DNA of 64,000 nucleotides from an uncultured Roseovarius sp. GTDB lineage: Bacteria > Pseudomonadota > Alphaproteobacteria > Rhodobacterales > Rhodobacteraceae. The notes below the pieces were generated by a model, which saw nothing but the letters and a program-made list of their open reading frames with translations, was not told the origin of the DNA and searched no databases. The stretch lies in NCBI RefSeq assembly GCF_947489715.1, contig NZ_CANLER010000001.1, forward strand, positions 1,054,001 to 1,118,000. The letters are read 5' to 3'. Each line of letters opens with the position of its first letter. The first letter of the stretch is position 1. The translations under genes were made by a program, and so were the position numbers. Positions 8,105 to 15,735 of this stretch are shown piece by piece.

Positions 8105-9226
8105 TTAGTACTGCGTCGCCAAAGTCCGCTGATCCAGTCGCTCAAGATTGACAATCGTCGAAAGCATCAGCCTATCCTGACTCCAGTCACCATTGCTTTG
8201 CGTTGCAATGGATCCAATGCTGATAAATGCCAACAGTGGCAGCACCAAAATGCACGACACCCACCGCCCCGGTAGCACCCGTCCGCGAGACAGCATCGAC
8301 ATAACCCGAAATCTAAGAAATTTAGCAGCATGCTTATCTTTCGGTGAAGAAACCAGAGGCACACTGGGAACCAGGATCTTACGGGCCCCATTGGGTTTGA
8401 TCGCATTCCGACATACCCTCAGAAGACAATCACAATATTCTCTGATCCCGATCTGCTTGCGCATCAAAACTTGCTGATCGCAGGCCAGCTCACGCAACGC
8501 CTCAACCTCACGTTTGAAAAACGCGAATCCCGGGTTCCAGAAAAACAGCGGGCGCGCTAACTCCAATGCAAGCTCCCAATCCAAATCACCTTGCCGCATA
8601 TGCTGTATCTCATGGGTAATCGCGATCTTCAGATCATCGGCCTCTAACAAAAGCGTTGACGGTAGTACTATGTAACGACGCCTTAGACCGCGCGTCGAAA
8701 AGGGAATGTCAGATCGATCTGTCAACCGAATTTCCAAGCGACCGGAGCGTCGCCACAAATAACTGCGCTGGATCGTTTTGCGGATGGAGAGCGCGTTACC
8801 CAATAAACGTATCGAGTATACCAAGATGCCCAAACCCAGTGTCGCCGCAATGGCTATACCCGCAGACGACCCCAAAGAAACAACATTTTGGATGAATAAG
8901 GTCCGTGACATCCAGAGCGTCTCAAAAGTTGATGGTGCCATCTGGAACTTGCCATTCAGATACTGCGAAAGCGCGTAATCCGAAATGCTGGGTACATATC
9001 CAGAATTCACCAGACCGATCTGTGTCAACCAATTGTGCAGGCAGATGATCACCGGTGCGATAGCCACGGCCAGAAGAAGCCCATAGAGAACCTGCAAATG
9101 CGTTGAAAAAGCGCTGCGCAAGTACGAACGCTTCAGCAGCGTCCTTGTTGACAGCCATAAAAATGCTGCCAGCATAAGCATGATGTTTGTATCAATATAA
9201 GCGTTGAAAACTGAGCTAGCCGTCAT
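8105..9226 (-). CDS. M56 family metallopeptidase (short BlaR1-like sensor)
   Basis: 373-residue membrane metalloprotease. Two N-terminal hydrophobic helices, a third near residues 120-140, then the cytosolic zinc protease core with THEIQHMRQGD (HEIQH at 205-209) and the downstream ALRELACDQQVL, the M56 E-x-x-x-D glutamate block; a last membrane helix lies near residues 325-345. In BlaR1/MecR1 such a domain is activated from outside and leads to loss of the BlaI repressor. Here the chain ends soon after the last helix, so the extracellular penicillin-binding sensor of classical BlaR1 (about 600 residues) is absent and the signal is unknown. The start overlaps the blaI-like gene by 11 bases. 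Confidence 0.88.
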   Translation of the reverse strand: MTASSVFNAYIDTNIMLMLAAFLWLSTRTLLKRSYLRSAFSTHLQVLYGLLLAVAIAPVIICLHNWLTQIGLVNSGYVPSISDYALSQYLNGKFQMAPSTFETLWMSRTLFIQNVVSLGSSAGIAIAATLGLGILVYSIRLLGNALSIRKTIQRSYLWRRSGRLEIRLTDRSDIPFSTRGLRRRYIVLPSTLLLEADDLKIAITHEIQHMRQGDLDWELALELARPLFFWNPGFAFFKREVEALRELACDQQVLMRKQIGIREYCDCLLRVCRNAIKPNGARKILVPSVPLVSSPKDKHAAKFLRFRVMSMLSRGRVLPGRWVSCILVLPLLAFISIGSIATQSNGDWSQDRLMLSTIVNLERLDQRTLATQY

Positions 9227-9611
9227 TGTCGGTCAACCTCCTATCCAATAGCGCCCGTATTTCTTCCAATGCATCCTCGGATAATCCATCGTCATCCACC
9301 AAGCGCGCCACCAAGGATGCAGGCGTGCCATCAAACAACTTGTCTGATAGATTGCGAAGGGATTTTGATTGATAGGCCGAGCGGGCAAGCGCGGGCCTAT
9401 ACACAAGCGATTTGTTTCGCTTTTCGCTTGTGACAAATTCTTTTTGTTCCAAAATACGCAGAATCGTCGCGGCCGACGTGTATGCTAGATTTCGCCCCGG
9501 CGCCAATCTGGCCAGCACATCGCGCACACTTCCTTCGCCAAGGGCCCAAAGCTCGGTCATGAACTCCAGTTCAACCTCGGTCAGAAATTCGCTTTTTTTC
9601 TTTTGCCGCAT
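9216..9611 (-). CDS. BlaI/MecI/CopY family transcriptional repressor
   Basis: 131-residue winged-helix repressor. LTEVELEFMTELWALGEGSVRDVLA and TSAATILRILEQKEFVTSEKRNKSLVYRPAL are the family HTH and wing, and a short helical dimerisation tail follows. Such proteins repress until their partner M56 protease causes their cleavage. The gene lies upstream of, and overlaps, the BlaR1-like protease gene, giving the standard two-gene sensor unit. I saw no obvious TACA/TGTA-type Bla operator in the short region upstream (9612-9691). The target genes are not evident; the penicillin-acylase gene is next door but convergent. Confidence 0.9.
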   Translation of the reverse strand: MRQKKKSEFLTEVELEFMTELWALGEGSVRDVLARLAPGRNLAYTSAATILRILEQKEFVTSEKRNKSLVYRPALARSAYQSKSLRNLSDKLFDGTPASLVARLVDDDGLSEDALEEIRALLDRRLTDNDG

Positions 9612-9691
9612 CCAGTGATCCGTCTATGCCCAAACTGCTCGTACCACCATCAACGTTAATCGCTGCGACCGCTGCTTGCCAAGTTTTAAGA

Positions 9692-9970
9692 CTAAACCTT
9701 CAAAAAACAGAACACACCCCATGCGATACTAAGTGCCAGCGGACCCCAAAGGGGCATTCCAATCAGACCAAGCCATGCCAGGAAAATATAGACCGCCCCC
9801 AAAAGCGTAATGAAAAGCCGATCGCCCCGTGTTGTGACAAGGCCCAGAACCCCTTTGCGTTCATCGCCGCCCGGCCGTTTGATCTCTAGCACCGTTATGA
9901 TGCCCATGGCGCTGAAGATCCCGATGAAGACCAGTGCCGTCGGCCATGTCCATGCCATCCATCCCAGCAT
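9692..9970 (-). CDS. glpU: DUF2160 small membrane protein of glycerol ABC transporter (GlpU-like)
   Basis: 92-residue protein with about three hydrophobic segments (WPTALVFIGIFSAMGIITVL, LFITLLGAVYIFLAWLGLIG and WGPLALSIAWGVFCFL) separated by a charged turn EIKRPGGDERKG. This is the DUF2160 family, regularly encoded beside glycerol-type ABC permeases and called GlpU in rhizobial glycerol loci; its role in transport is not established. The ATG at 9970 follows the glpQ stop (TGA-T-ATG), so it is translationally linked to the permease and closes the minus-strand operon. An in-frame start 21 bases further upstream lies inside glpQ and is less likely. Confidence 0.8.
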   Translation of the reverse strand: MLGWMAWTWPTALVFIGIFSAMGIITVLEIKRPGGDERKGVLGLVTTRGDRLFITLLGAVYIFLAWLGLIGMPLWGPLALSIAWGVFCFLKV

Positions 9971-9971
9971 A

Positions 9972-10769
9972 TCAGACCCTCCCCAGGGCAAAGCCCTTGG
10001 CGATGTAATTCCGCACGAAATAGATCACGATGGCGCCGGGAATGATCGTCAGCGTCCCGGCGGCAGCCAGCAACCCCAGCTCATAGCCGGCGCTTGAGGC
10101 GGTCTTGGTCATGGTCGCAGCAATCGGTTTGGCGTCGACCGCGGTCAGCGTCTTGGCCAACAGCAATTCCACCCAAGAAAACATGAAGCAGAAGAAGGCG
10201 GCAACACCGACACCCGCCTTGATCGACGGCAGAAAGATCGACACGAAAAACCGGGGAAAGGAATAACCATCGACATAGGCGGTTTCATCCAGTTCTTTGG
10301 GCACGCCGCCCATGAAACCCTCCAAAATCCACACCGCGAGAGGGATGTTAAAGAGGCAATGCGCCAGCGCCACAGCAAGATGTGTGTCGAAAAGGCCCAC
10401 GGCGGAATAGAGCTGGAAGAACGGCAGCGCGAACACCGCGGCTGGAGCCATCCGGTTGGTCAGAAGCCAGAAGAACAACTGCTTGTCACCGAGAAACCTG
10501 TAACGACTGAAAGCATAGGCCGCCGGCAACGCCACAACGACCGAAATCACCGTGTTTATAGAGACGTAGAGGATAGAATTGATGTAGCCCCAATACCAGG
10601 ATGGGTCGGTGAAAATGACCCGGTAATTCTCTAGCGTAAAGGTTTGCGGAAAAAGCGAAAACCCGGCCAAGATCTCGTTGGTGGTCTTGAAGCTCATCGC
10701 TACCAGCCAATAGATCGGCAGCATCAGGAATAGGATGTAAAGGATGGGGATCAAGCTGCGTTTTCTCAT
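9972..10769 (-). CDS. glpQ: Glycerol-type ABC transporter permease (GlpQ-like)
   Basis: 265-residue inner-membrane permease of the carbohydrate CUT1 class (MalG-like). It has about six hydrophobic helices and the cytoplasmic EAA loop, seen as GVPKELDETAYVDGYSFPRF (E-x-A-x-x-D-G at its centre), which docks on the ATPase subunits. Its ATG overlaps the end of the upstream permease gene by 4 bases. In rhizobia the matching gene, glpQ, belongs to a glycerol importer. Here the order S-T-P-Q-U and the companion proteins match that locus, so the assignment rests on context plus family; another polyol is possible. Confidence 0.87.
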   Translation of the reverse strand: MRKRSLIPILYILFLMLPIYWLVAMSFKTTNEILAGFSLFPQTFTLENYRVIFTDPSWYWGYINSILYVSINTVISVVVALPAAYAFSRYRFLGDKQLFFWLLTNRMAPAAVFALPFFQLYSAVGLFDTHLAVALAHCLFNIPLAVWILEGFMGGVPKELDETAYVDGYSFPRFFVSIFLPSIKAGVGVAAFFCFMFSWVELLLAKTLTAVDAKPIAATMTKTASSAGYELGLLAAAGTLTIIPGAIVIYFVRNYIAKGFALGRV

Positions 10770-11629
10770 TTCGCATCATCCTTCGTCATCAACGTATAAA
10801 ACAGCCAGCTGACCAGCAGCGTGATCGCGAAATAAATCAGCGACATCGCCGCCGCTGGCCCCAGATCGAACTGCCCGAGGGCGATCTTTACCAAGTCAAT
10901 CGACAACAGCGTGGTAGAGTTACCCGGCCCGCCGCCCGTCAACACGAAAGGCTCGGTGTAGATGTTGAAACTGTCCATGAAGCGCAGAAGGATCGCGATG
11001 GTCAGCACCGTCTTCATTTTCGGCAGCTGGATATATCGGAAGACCGACCAGGCACTGGCGCCATCAATCTTGGCCGCTTGATAGTAGGCGTCGGGGATCG
11101 ACACGAGGCCGGCATAGGACAAAAGCACCACAAGCGATGTCCAGTGCCAGACATCCATCACGATGATCGTGATCCACGCCGCTAGCGGGTTTTGCGTCAT
11201 GTCATAGGCAATGCCAAGCGTGTGGTTCATCACATAGCCCAGCAAACCGATCTCGGGCAGGGTGAAAATGTTCCACATCGCGCCGACAACATTCCAGGGG
11301 ATCAGCATCGGCAGGGCCATCGTGACCAGGCAGACCGGCACCCAGATACCCTGACGCGGCATACTGAGCGCGATGATGATGCCCAGGGGCACCTCGATGG
11401 CCAGAATGATCCCGGTAAATAGAAACTGCCGCCCAAGCGCCGCGTGGAACCTGTCCGAATTCAGCAATTCTTCGAACCAGCGTAAGCCTTCAAAGAAAAA
11501 GACGTTGTTCCCAAAGGTCTCTTGCACCGAGTAATTGACCACGGTCATCATCGGAATAAGAGCGTTGAACGCCACCAGCAGCAGCACCGGTAGCACGAAG
11601 AACCATGCTTTCTGGTTCTGTGTCTTCAT
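10766..11629 (-). CDS. glpP: Glycerol-type ABC transporter permease (GlpP-like)
   Basis: 287-residue permease of the MalF-like half of a CUT1 importer. It starts with KAWFFVLPVLLLVAFNALIP and has about six helices. The EAA-type coupling loop is visible as SIPDAYYQAAKIDGASAWSV (A-x-x-x-D-G-A). It overlaps glpT upstream and glpQ downstream by 4 bases each, so all three are translated as a coupled set. With GlpQ it would form the transmembrane channel for glycerol or a related polyol delivered by the binding protein encoded at the start of the operon. Confidence 0.87.
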   Translation of the reverse strand: MKTQNQKAWFFVLPVLLLVAFNALIPMMTVVNYSVQETFGNNVFFFEGLRWFEELLNSDRFHAALGRQFLFTGIILAIEVPLGIIIALSMPRQGIWVPVCLVTMALPMLIPWNVVGAMWNIFTLPEIGLLGYVMNHTLGIAYDMTQNPLAAWITIIVMDVWHWTSLVVLLSYAGLVSIPDAYYQAAKIDGASAWSVFRYIQLPKMKTVLTIAILLRFMDSFNIYTEPFVLTGGGPGNSTTLLSIDLVKIALGQFDLGPAAAMSLIYFAITLLVSWLFYTLMTKDDAK

Positions 11630-12702
11630 GTGCCTGCCCTTTCCGTTGCCAACCAGCCGTTGCGATAGACGCGTGTGTGTTCCTGCGCAAAAGACAGGTG
11701 TATCTGTTCGCCCTGCCCCGGCACATCGCTTCCGGTGACGGCCTTGATCAGCGTGTCACCAACCACAGCATCAACAACGCTGTGGCGGCCAACCTCCGCT
11801 ACTTTCCGCACCGTAGCGGGCATACCATACGATCCAAGCTTGACAAATTCCGGCCGCACACCGATCTGGGCCACGCCATCACCGCCCTTTACGGCGCCCT
11901 CGACAGCGATTGGATGCCCTTCAAAATAGGCTCCACCGTCGCGAATCTCTGCGGGCAGCACATTCATGCCGGGTGACCCGATAAAATGGCCGACAAAGGT
12001 ATGTGCCGGACGTTCGAACAGCTCGACAGGCGTACCGATCTGCACGATCTCTCCCTCCTGCATCACCACCACCTGATCCGCAAAAGTCAGCGCCTCTGTC
12101 TGATCATGCGTGACATAGATCATCGTTGCGCGAACTTTTTGATGCAACTCTTTCAGTTTACTGCGCAATTTCCATTTAAGATGCGGGTCAATCACCGTCA
12201 ATGGCTCATCAAACATCACCACGTTGACATCGTCGCGCACCAGCCCGCGCCCCATGCTGATTTTCTGCTTGTTGTCAGGCGACAGGTTGGCGGCGCGGGT
12301 GGTCAGCATATCCGTGACCTCCAGCATCTCAGCGATTTCCAGAACCCGGGCTTTGACGTGATCCTCGGCCACTCCCCGGTTGCGCAGCGGAAAAGCTAGA
12401 TTGTCGAAGACGCTCATCGTGTCGTAGATCACTGGAAACTGGAAAACCTGCGCGATGTTGCGCTGATTGGGCGGCAAACCAGTAACATCTTTGTCGTCGA
12501 ACAGAATCCGGCCTTCGGAGGGTGCCAGGAGACCAGAGATGATGTTGAGCAAGGTTGATTTTCCGCAACCAGACGGGCCCAACAGCGCATAGGCGCCGCC
12601 GTCACTCCAATCCAGGTCAATCTCTTTCAGCGCATAGTCATCCGGCCCGTTGGGTGCAGGGTAATAACTGTGCTTGAGTTTGGACAATGTAATCTTCGCC
12701 AT
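11626..12702 (-). CDS. glpT: Glycerol-type ABC transporter ATP-binding protein (GlpT-like)
   Basis: 358-residue ATPase with a nucleotide-binding domain and a C-terminal TOBE-like regulatory region, as in MalK. The Walker A motif GPSGCGKST is about residues 42-50, Walker B is VVMFDEP, and the H-loop YVTHDQ (His about 199) is intact. The ABC signature is degenerate: LSPDNKQ instead of LSGGQ, at about residues 140-146. Its partner GlpS has the opposite pattern. I start at ATG 12702, which overlaps the glpS stop (TGATG); a TTG one codon earlier is possible. The name follows rhizobial glycerol loci and is not the glycerol-3-phosphate antiporter of E. coli. Confidence 0.87.
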   Translation of the reverse strand: MAKITLSKLKHSYYPAPNGPDDYALKEIDLDWSDGGAYALLGPSGCGKSTLLNIISGLLAPSEGRILFDDKDVTGLPPNQRNIAQVFQFPVIYDTMSVFDNLAFPLRNRGVAEDHVKARVLEIAEMLEVTDMLTTRAANLSPDNKQKISMGRGLVRDDVNVVMFDEPLTVIDPHLKWKLRSKLKELHQKVRATMIYVTHDQTEALTFADQVVVMQEGEIVQIGTPVELFERPAHTFVGHFIGSPGMNVLPAEIRDGGAYFEGHPIAVEGAVKGGDGVAQIGVRPEFVKLGSYGMPATVRKVAEVGRHSVVDAVVGDTLIKAVTGSDVPGQGEQIHLSFAQEHTRVYRNGWLATERAGT

Positions 12703-13778
12703 CAATCCGCGCCCCGCGTAACCAATTGCCCATCGGGCGCAAAATAAAAACAGGCCGAAGGATCGAGAAAGAACTGGTGATCCTCCCCGATCTCGAACGG
12801 ATGCACGCCATGCGCCAATGAAACCCAGGCTGCAGAGCTCATCTGAAAATGTGCGCTGCTTTCCGACCCGCTAAGCTCGGTCACTAGAACCTTGCCAGTC
12901 AGGTCGACACTGTATTGCTCAGAACTGACGGGCGCTACGTGATGCGGCCGTACGGCCAGCGTATAAGCACCATCCGTCAAACCGGCCACTGCGCCCTCTA
13001 CTTGCCAGGCGGCATCGTTGCCCATCCGGATTGTCGACCCCTGTTTGGTCACCTCAGCCCTATTGATCGGCGGGTCGGAAAACACCCGCGCAGCCATCAA
13101 CGATTGCGGTTGACGGTAAATCTCGGCGGTGGCGCCGAACTGCACGACATGCCCGTCCTCCATCAAACCGGTCTTGCCACCCAGCAAAAGTGCCTCTTCC
13201 GGCTCAGACGTGGCGTAGACCACCACGGCACCGCGCCCAGCGAAAAGCTCGGGAAGTTGCTCGCGCAGTTCCTCGCGCAGCTTGTAGTCCAGATTGGCCA
13301 GCGGTTCGTCCAGAAATACCGCACGGCTTTCCTTGGCAATGGCGCGCGCCAGAGCCGTGCGCTGTTGCTGACCGCCCGACAACTCGTGCGGTCGGCGGTT
13401 GAGCATCGGGCGCAGCTGCAGAATATCGGCAGCCTCTTCAACACGTCCTTGAATTTCGGATTTCGGCATGCCCGCCACCTTGAGCGGCGAGGCGATGTTA
13501 TCGAACACCGTCATATGCGGGTAGTTGACGAAAAACTGGTGCACCAAGCTGATATTGCGCTTTTGCGTCGACAGGCGTGTCACGTCCTGTCCGTCCATCA
13601 TGATCTGCCCGCTGGCAATCGGGTCGAGCCCCGCCATCAGCTTGATCAGCGATGTCTTCCCGGCACCGGTCTCGCCCAGCAAAACATTGAAGTGCCCTGT
13701 TTCCAACACCAGAGATGTCGGTTTGATATGGGTCTGGCCCGCGACTTCCTTGGTGATGTTTCTTAATTCTACGGTCAT
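12702..13778 (-). CDS. glpS: Glycerol-type ABC transporter ATP-binding protein (GlpS-like)
   Basis: 358-residue ATPase. Walker A GETGAGKTS is at residues 35-43, the signature LSGGQQQR at 133-140 is canonical, and Walker B is AVFLDEP. The H-loop histidine is missing: YATSEPEEA around residue 191 stands where most importers have T-H-D-Q. Together with the degenerate signature of GlpT this predicts a heterodimer with one full and one disabled ATP site. The C-terminal third is a MalK-like regulatory domain. The gene lies about 100 bases downstream of the binding-protein gene and is coupled to glpT by a TGATG overlap. Confidence 0.87.
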   Translation of the reverse strand: MTVELRNITKEVAGQTHIKPTSLVLETGHFNVLLGETGAGKTSLIKLMAGLDPIASGQIMMDGQDVTRLSTQKRNISLVHQFFVNYPHMTVFDNIASPLKVAGMPKSEIQGRVEEAADILQLRPMLNRRPHELSGGQQQRTALARAIAKESRAVFLDEPLANLDYKLREELREQLPELFAGRGAVVVYATSEPEEALLLGGKTGLMEDGHVVQFGATAEIYRQPQSLMAARVFSDPPINRAEVTKQGSTIRMGNDAAWQVEGAVAGLTDGAYTLAVRPHHVAPVSSEQYSVDLTGKVLVTELSGSESSAHFQMSSAAWVSLAHGVHPFEIGEDHQFFLDPSACFYFAPDGQLVTRGAD

Positions 13779-13883
13779 CTTGGCCCTTGCCGGAAATGTC
13801 GTCGGCGATTGGATGGCCGGGGCACTTACACGCCCCGGCCAGTAAAGTGCCGCACCCCTGCCGCACCTTACAGGAAGCTTACT

Positions 13884-15623
13884 TTATTGAGCGGCCCAAC
13901 GGGCGACGAGTTCGTCATAGTTGACGGTCTGGCCCTGTGGCTTTTCATTCTCAAGCTTGGCTTTTGGCGAACCGGGCTTGGACAGCCACTCTTGCGGATC
14001 GCTCTCTTCGTTCAGGCGCGGACCGCACCCGCCATAGACATTGGCACCTTCATCAGCCGCCTGCATACGCGACATGGTGATGTCCATTTCCTGCGCCAGA
14101 CGATCCATCGCTTCTTGGGGCGTAAACGCGCCTGAGTTCACGTCACCGATCTGCTGCCACCAGATTTGGGCCAGCTTCGGGTAGTCCGGAACGTTGACAC
14201 CTGTGGGCGACCACGCAACCCGGTCCGGCGACCGGTAGAATTCGACCAGACCGCCCAGCTTGGACGCCCGTTCGGAAAAGCTTTCGTGATTGACCGAACT
14301 GTCGCGGATGAAGGTCAGCCCAACATGGGATTTCTTCACGTCCACTGTCTTCGACGTCACGAATTGCGCGTAAAGCCACGCAGCCTGAGCCCGATCGCCT
14401 GGTGTGGATTTCAGGAAAGTCCACGAGCCCACATCCTGGTAGCCGACTTTCTGACCTTCTTCCCAATAGGGGCCATGCGGGCTGGGTGCCATCCGCCACA
14501 ACGGATTGCCATCGCCATCGACCGTATTGTTACCCTCGGACTGAGGTTTGACCATGTCGGCGGTAAAGGCCGTGTACCAGAAGATTTGCTGGGCCACGTT
14601 TCCCTGGCTCAGCGCGGGAAGCGACTGGTAGAAGTCATAGGACGCCGCGCCGGGAGGTGCATAATTGCGCAGCCATTCATCCCATTTACGGATGGCATAG
14701 ACCGCCGCCGGGCCGTTAGCTGCGCCGCCACGGGAAACGCTGGCGCCTACCGGGTTACAGGTTCCCGCCTCCATGCGGATGCCCCACTCGTCGACAGGAA
14801 TACCGTTCGGCTCGCCCTTGTCGCCCGCACCTGCCATCGATAGCCACGCATCGGTCATACGCCAGCCAAGGTCGGGTGCGCGCTTGCCATAATCCATATG
14901 ACCATAGATTGTGGTACCATCGACTTCTTTCACATCCTTGGTGAAGAACTCGGCAATATCTTCATAGGCTGACCAGTTGACCGGCACCCCCAGATCATAG
15001 CCGTACTTTTCCTTGAAGGCAGCCTGAAGGTCTTCGCGGTCGAACCAGTCTTTGCGGAACCAGTAAAGGTTAGCAAATTGCTGGTCGGGCAGCTGATAGA
15101 GCTTGCCATCGGGGCCCGTGGTGAACTGAATGCCCATGAAATCATCCAGATCAAGCGTAGGTGACGTTGTCGCCGCCCAGTCCCCGGACATCTGATCGGT
15201 CAGGTTATATGCCAATTGAAGGCGCGAATGGGTACCAATCAGGTCGCTGTCATTGACATAACCATCATAAAGGTTCCGGCCCGTCTGCATTTGTGTCTGC
15301 ACGGCCTGCACCACCTCTCCTTCGCCAAGGATCTGGTGGTTGACCTTGATGCCGGTGATTTCTTCAAAAGCTTTGGTCAATACGTCGGATTCGTATGAAT
15401 GGGTCGGAATACCTTCCGACAATACATTCACTTCCATCCCCGCAAACGGCTGTGCTGCATCGATGAACCATTTCATTTCGGCCATCTGTTCATCTTTCGA
15501 CAAGACCGATGGCTGGAATTCCTGATCAATCCAACGTTGCGCTGCCGCTTCATCCGCAATGGCCATGTCGGACGCTGCAATAACAGCCGACGCGGCAACC
15601 GCGCCCAGCAGATACCTACGCAT
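13884..15623 (-). CDS. glpV: Glycerol-type ABC transporter substrate-binding protein (GlpV-like)
   Basis: 579-residue periplasmic binding protein, much larger than ordinary sugar-binding proteins but the size typical of the GlpV group. A Sec signal peptide is clear (MRRYLLGAVAASAVIAASDM then AIADEAAAQ). Features of the cluster-B/D fold include VLTKAFEEITGIKVNHQIL and NLYDGYVNDSDLIGTHSRLQ. The start at 15623 has GGAGGAGA just upstream; the frame stays open to 15701 but the extra residues would precede the signal peptide. It is the first gene of the importer operon, separated from glpS by 105 bases. No glpK, glpD or glpR is in view, so glycerol as substrate is inferred from homology and gene order. 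Confidence 0.85.
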   Translation of the reverse strand: MRRYLLGAVAASAVIAASDMAIADEAAAQRWIDQEFQPSVLSKDEQMAEMKWFIDAAQPFAGMEVNVLSEGIPTHSYESDVLTKAFEEITGIKVNHQILGEGEVVQAVQTQMQTGRNLYDGYVNDSDLIGTHSRLQLAYNLTDQMSGDWAATTSPTLDLDDFMGIQFTTGPDGKLYQLPDQQFANLYWFRKDWFDREDLQAAFKEKYGYDLGVPVNWSAYEDIAEFFTKDVKEVDGTTIYGHMDYGKRAPDLGWRMTDAWLSMAGAGDKGEPNGIPVDEWGIRMEAGTCNPVGASVSRGGAANGPAAVYAIRKWDEWLRNYAPPGAASYDFYQSLPALSQGNVAQQIFWYTAFTADMVKPQSEGNNTVDGDGNPLWRMAPSPHGPYWEEGQKVGYQDVGSWTFLKSTPGDRAQAAWLYAQFVTSKTVDVKKSHVGLTFIRDSSVNHESFSERASKLGGLVEFYRSPDRVAWSPTGVNVPDYPKLAQIWWQQIGDVNSGAFTPQEAMDRLAQEMDITMSRMQAADEGANVYGGCGPRLNEESDPQEWLSKPGSPKAKLENEKPQGQTVNYDELVARWAAQ

Positions 15624-15701
15624 CTTTTCTCCTCCCATTTGTAATTCTAAGCCGGATTTCGCCGACCGTTTCAGTGTTGTCGGGAACGCTGGGATTTGCA
15701 A

Positions 15702-15715
15702 ACTAAAAATTTAGT
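15702..15715. promoter_or_regulatory. Palindrome upstream of the glycerol ABC operon
   Basis: ACTAAA-AA-TTTAGT is a perfect 6-base inverted repeat with a 2-base centre, placed about 80 bases upstream of the glpV start in a 112-base gap. The position fits an operator for a sugar- or glycerol-responsive regulator, but no regulator gene is next to it and AT-rich palindromes can occur by chance. Confidence 0.35.
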
Positions 15716-15735
15716 AGGAAACTCATCGCGTCAAT

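Noticed and set aside
9612..9691. Bla-type operator upstream of blaI
   Set aside because: No TACA-n-TGTA-like dyad was found in the gap.
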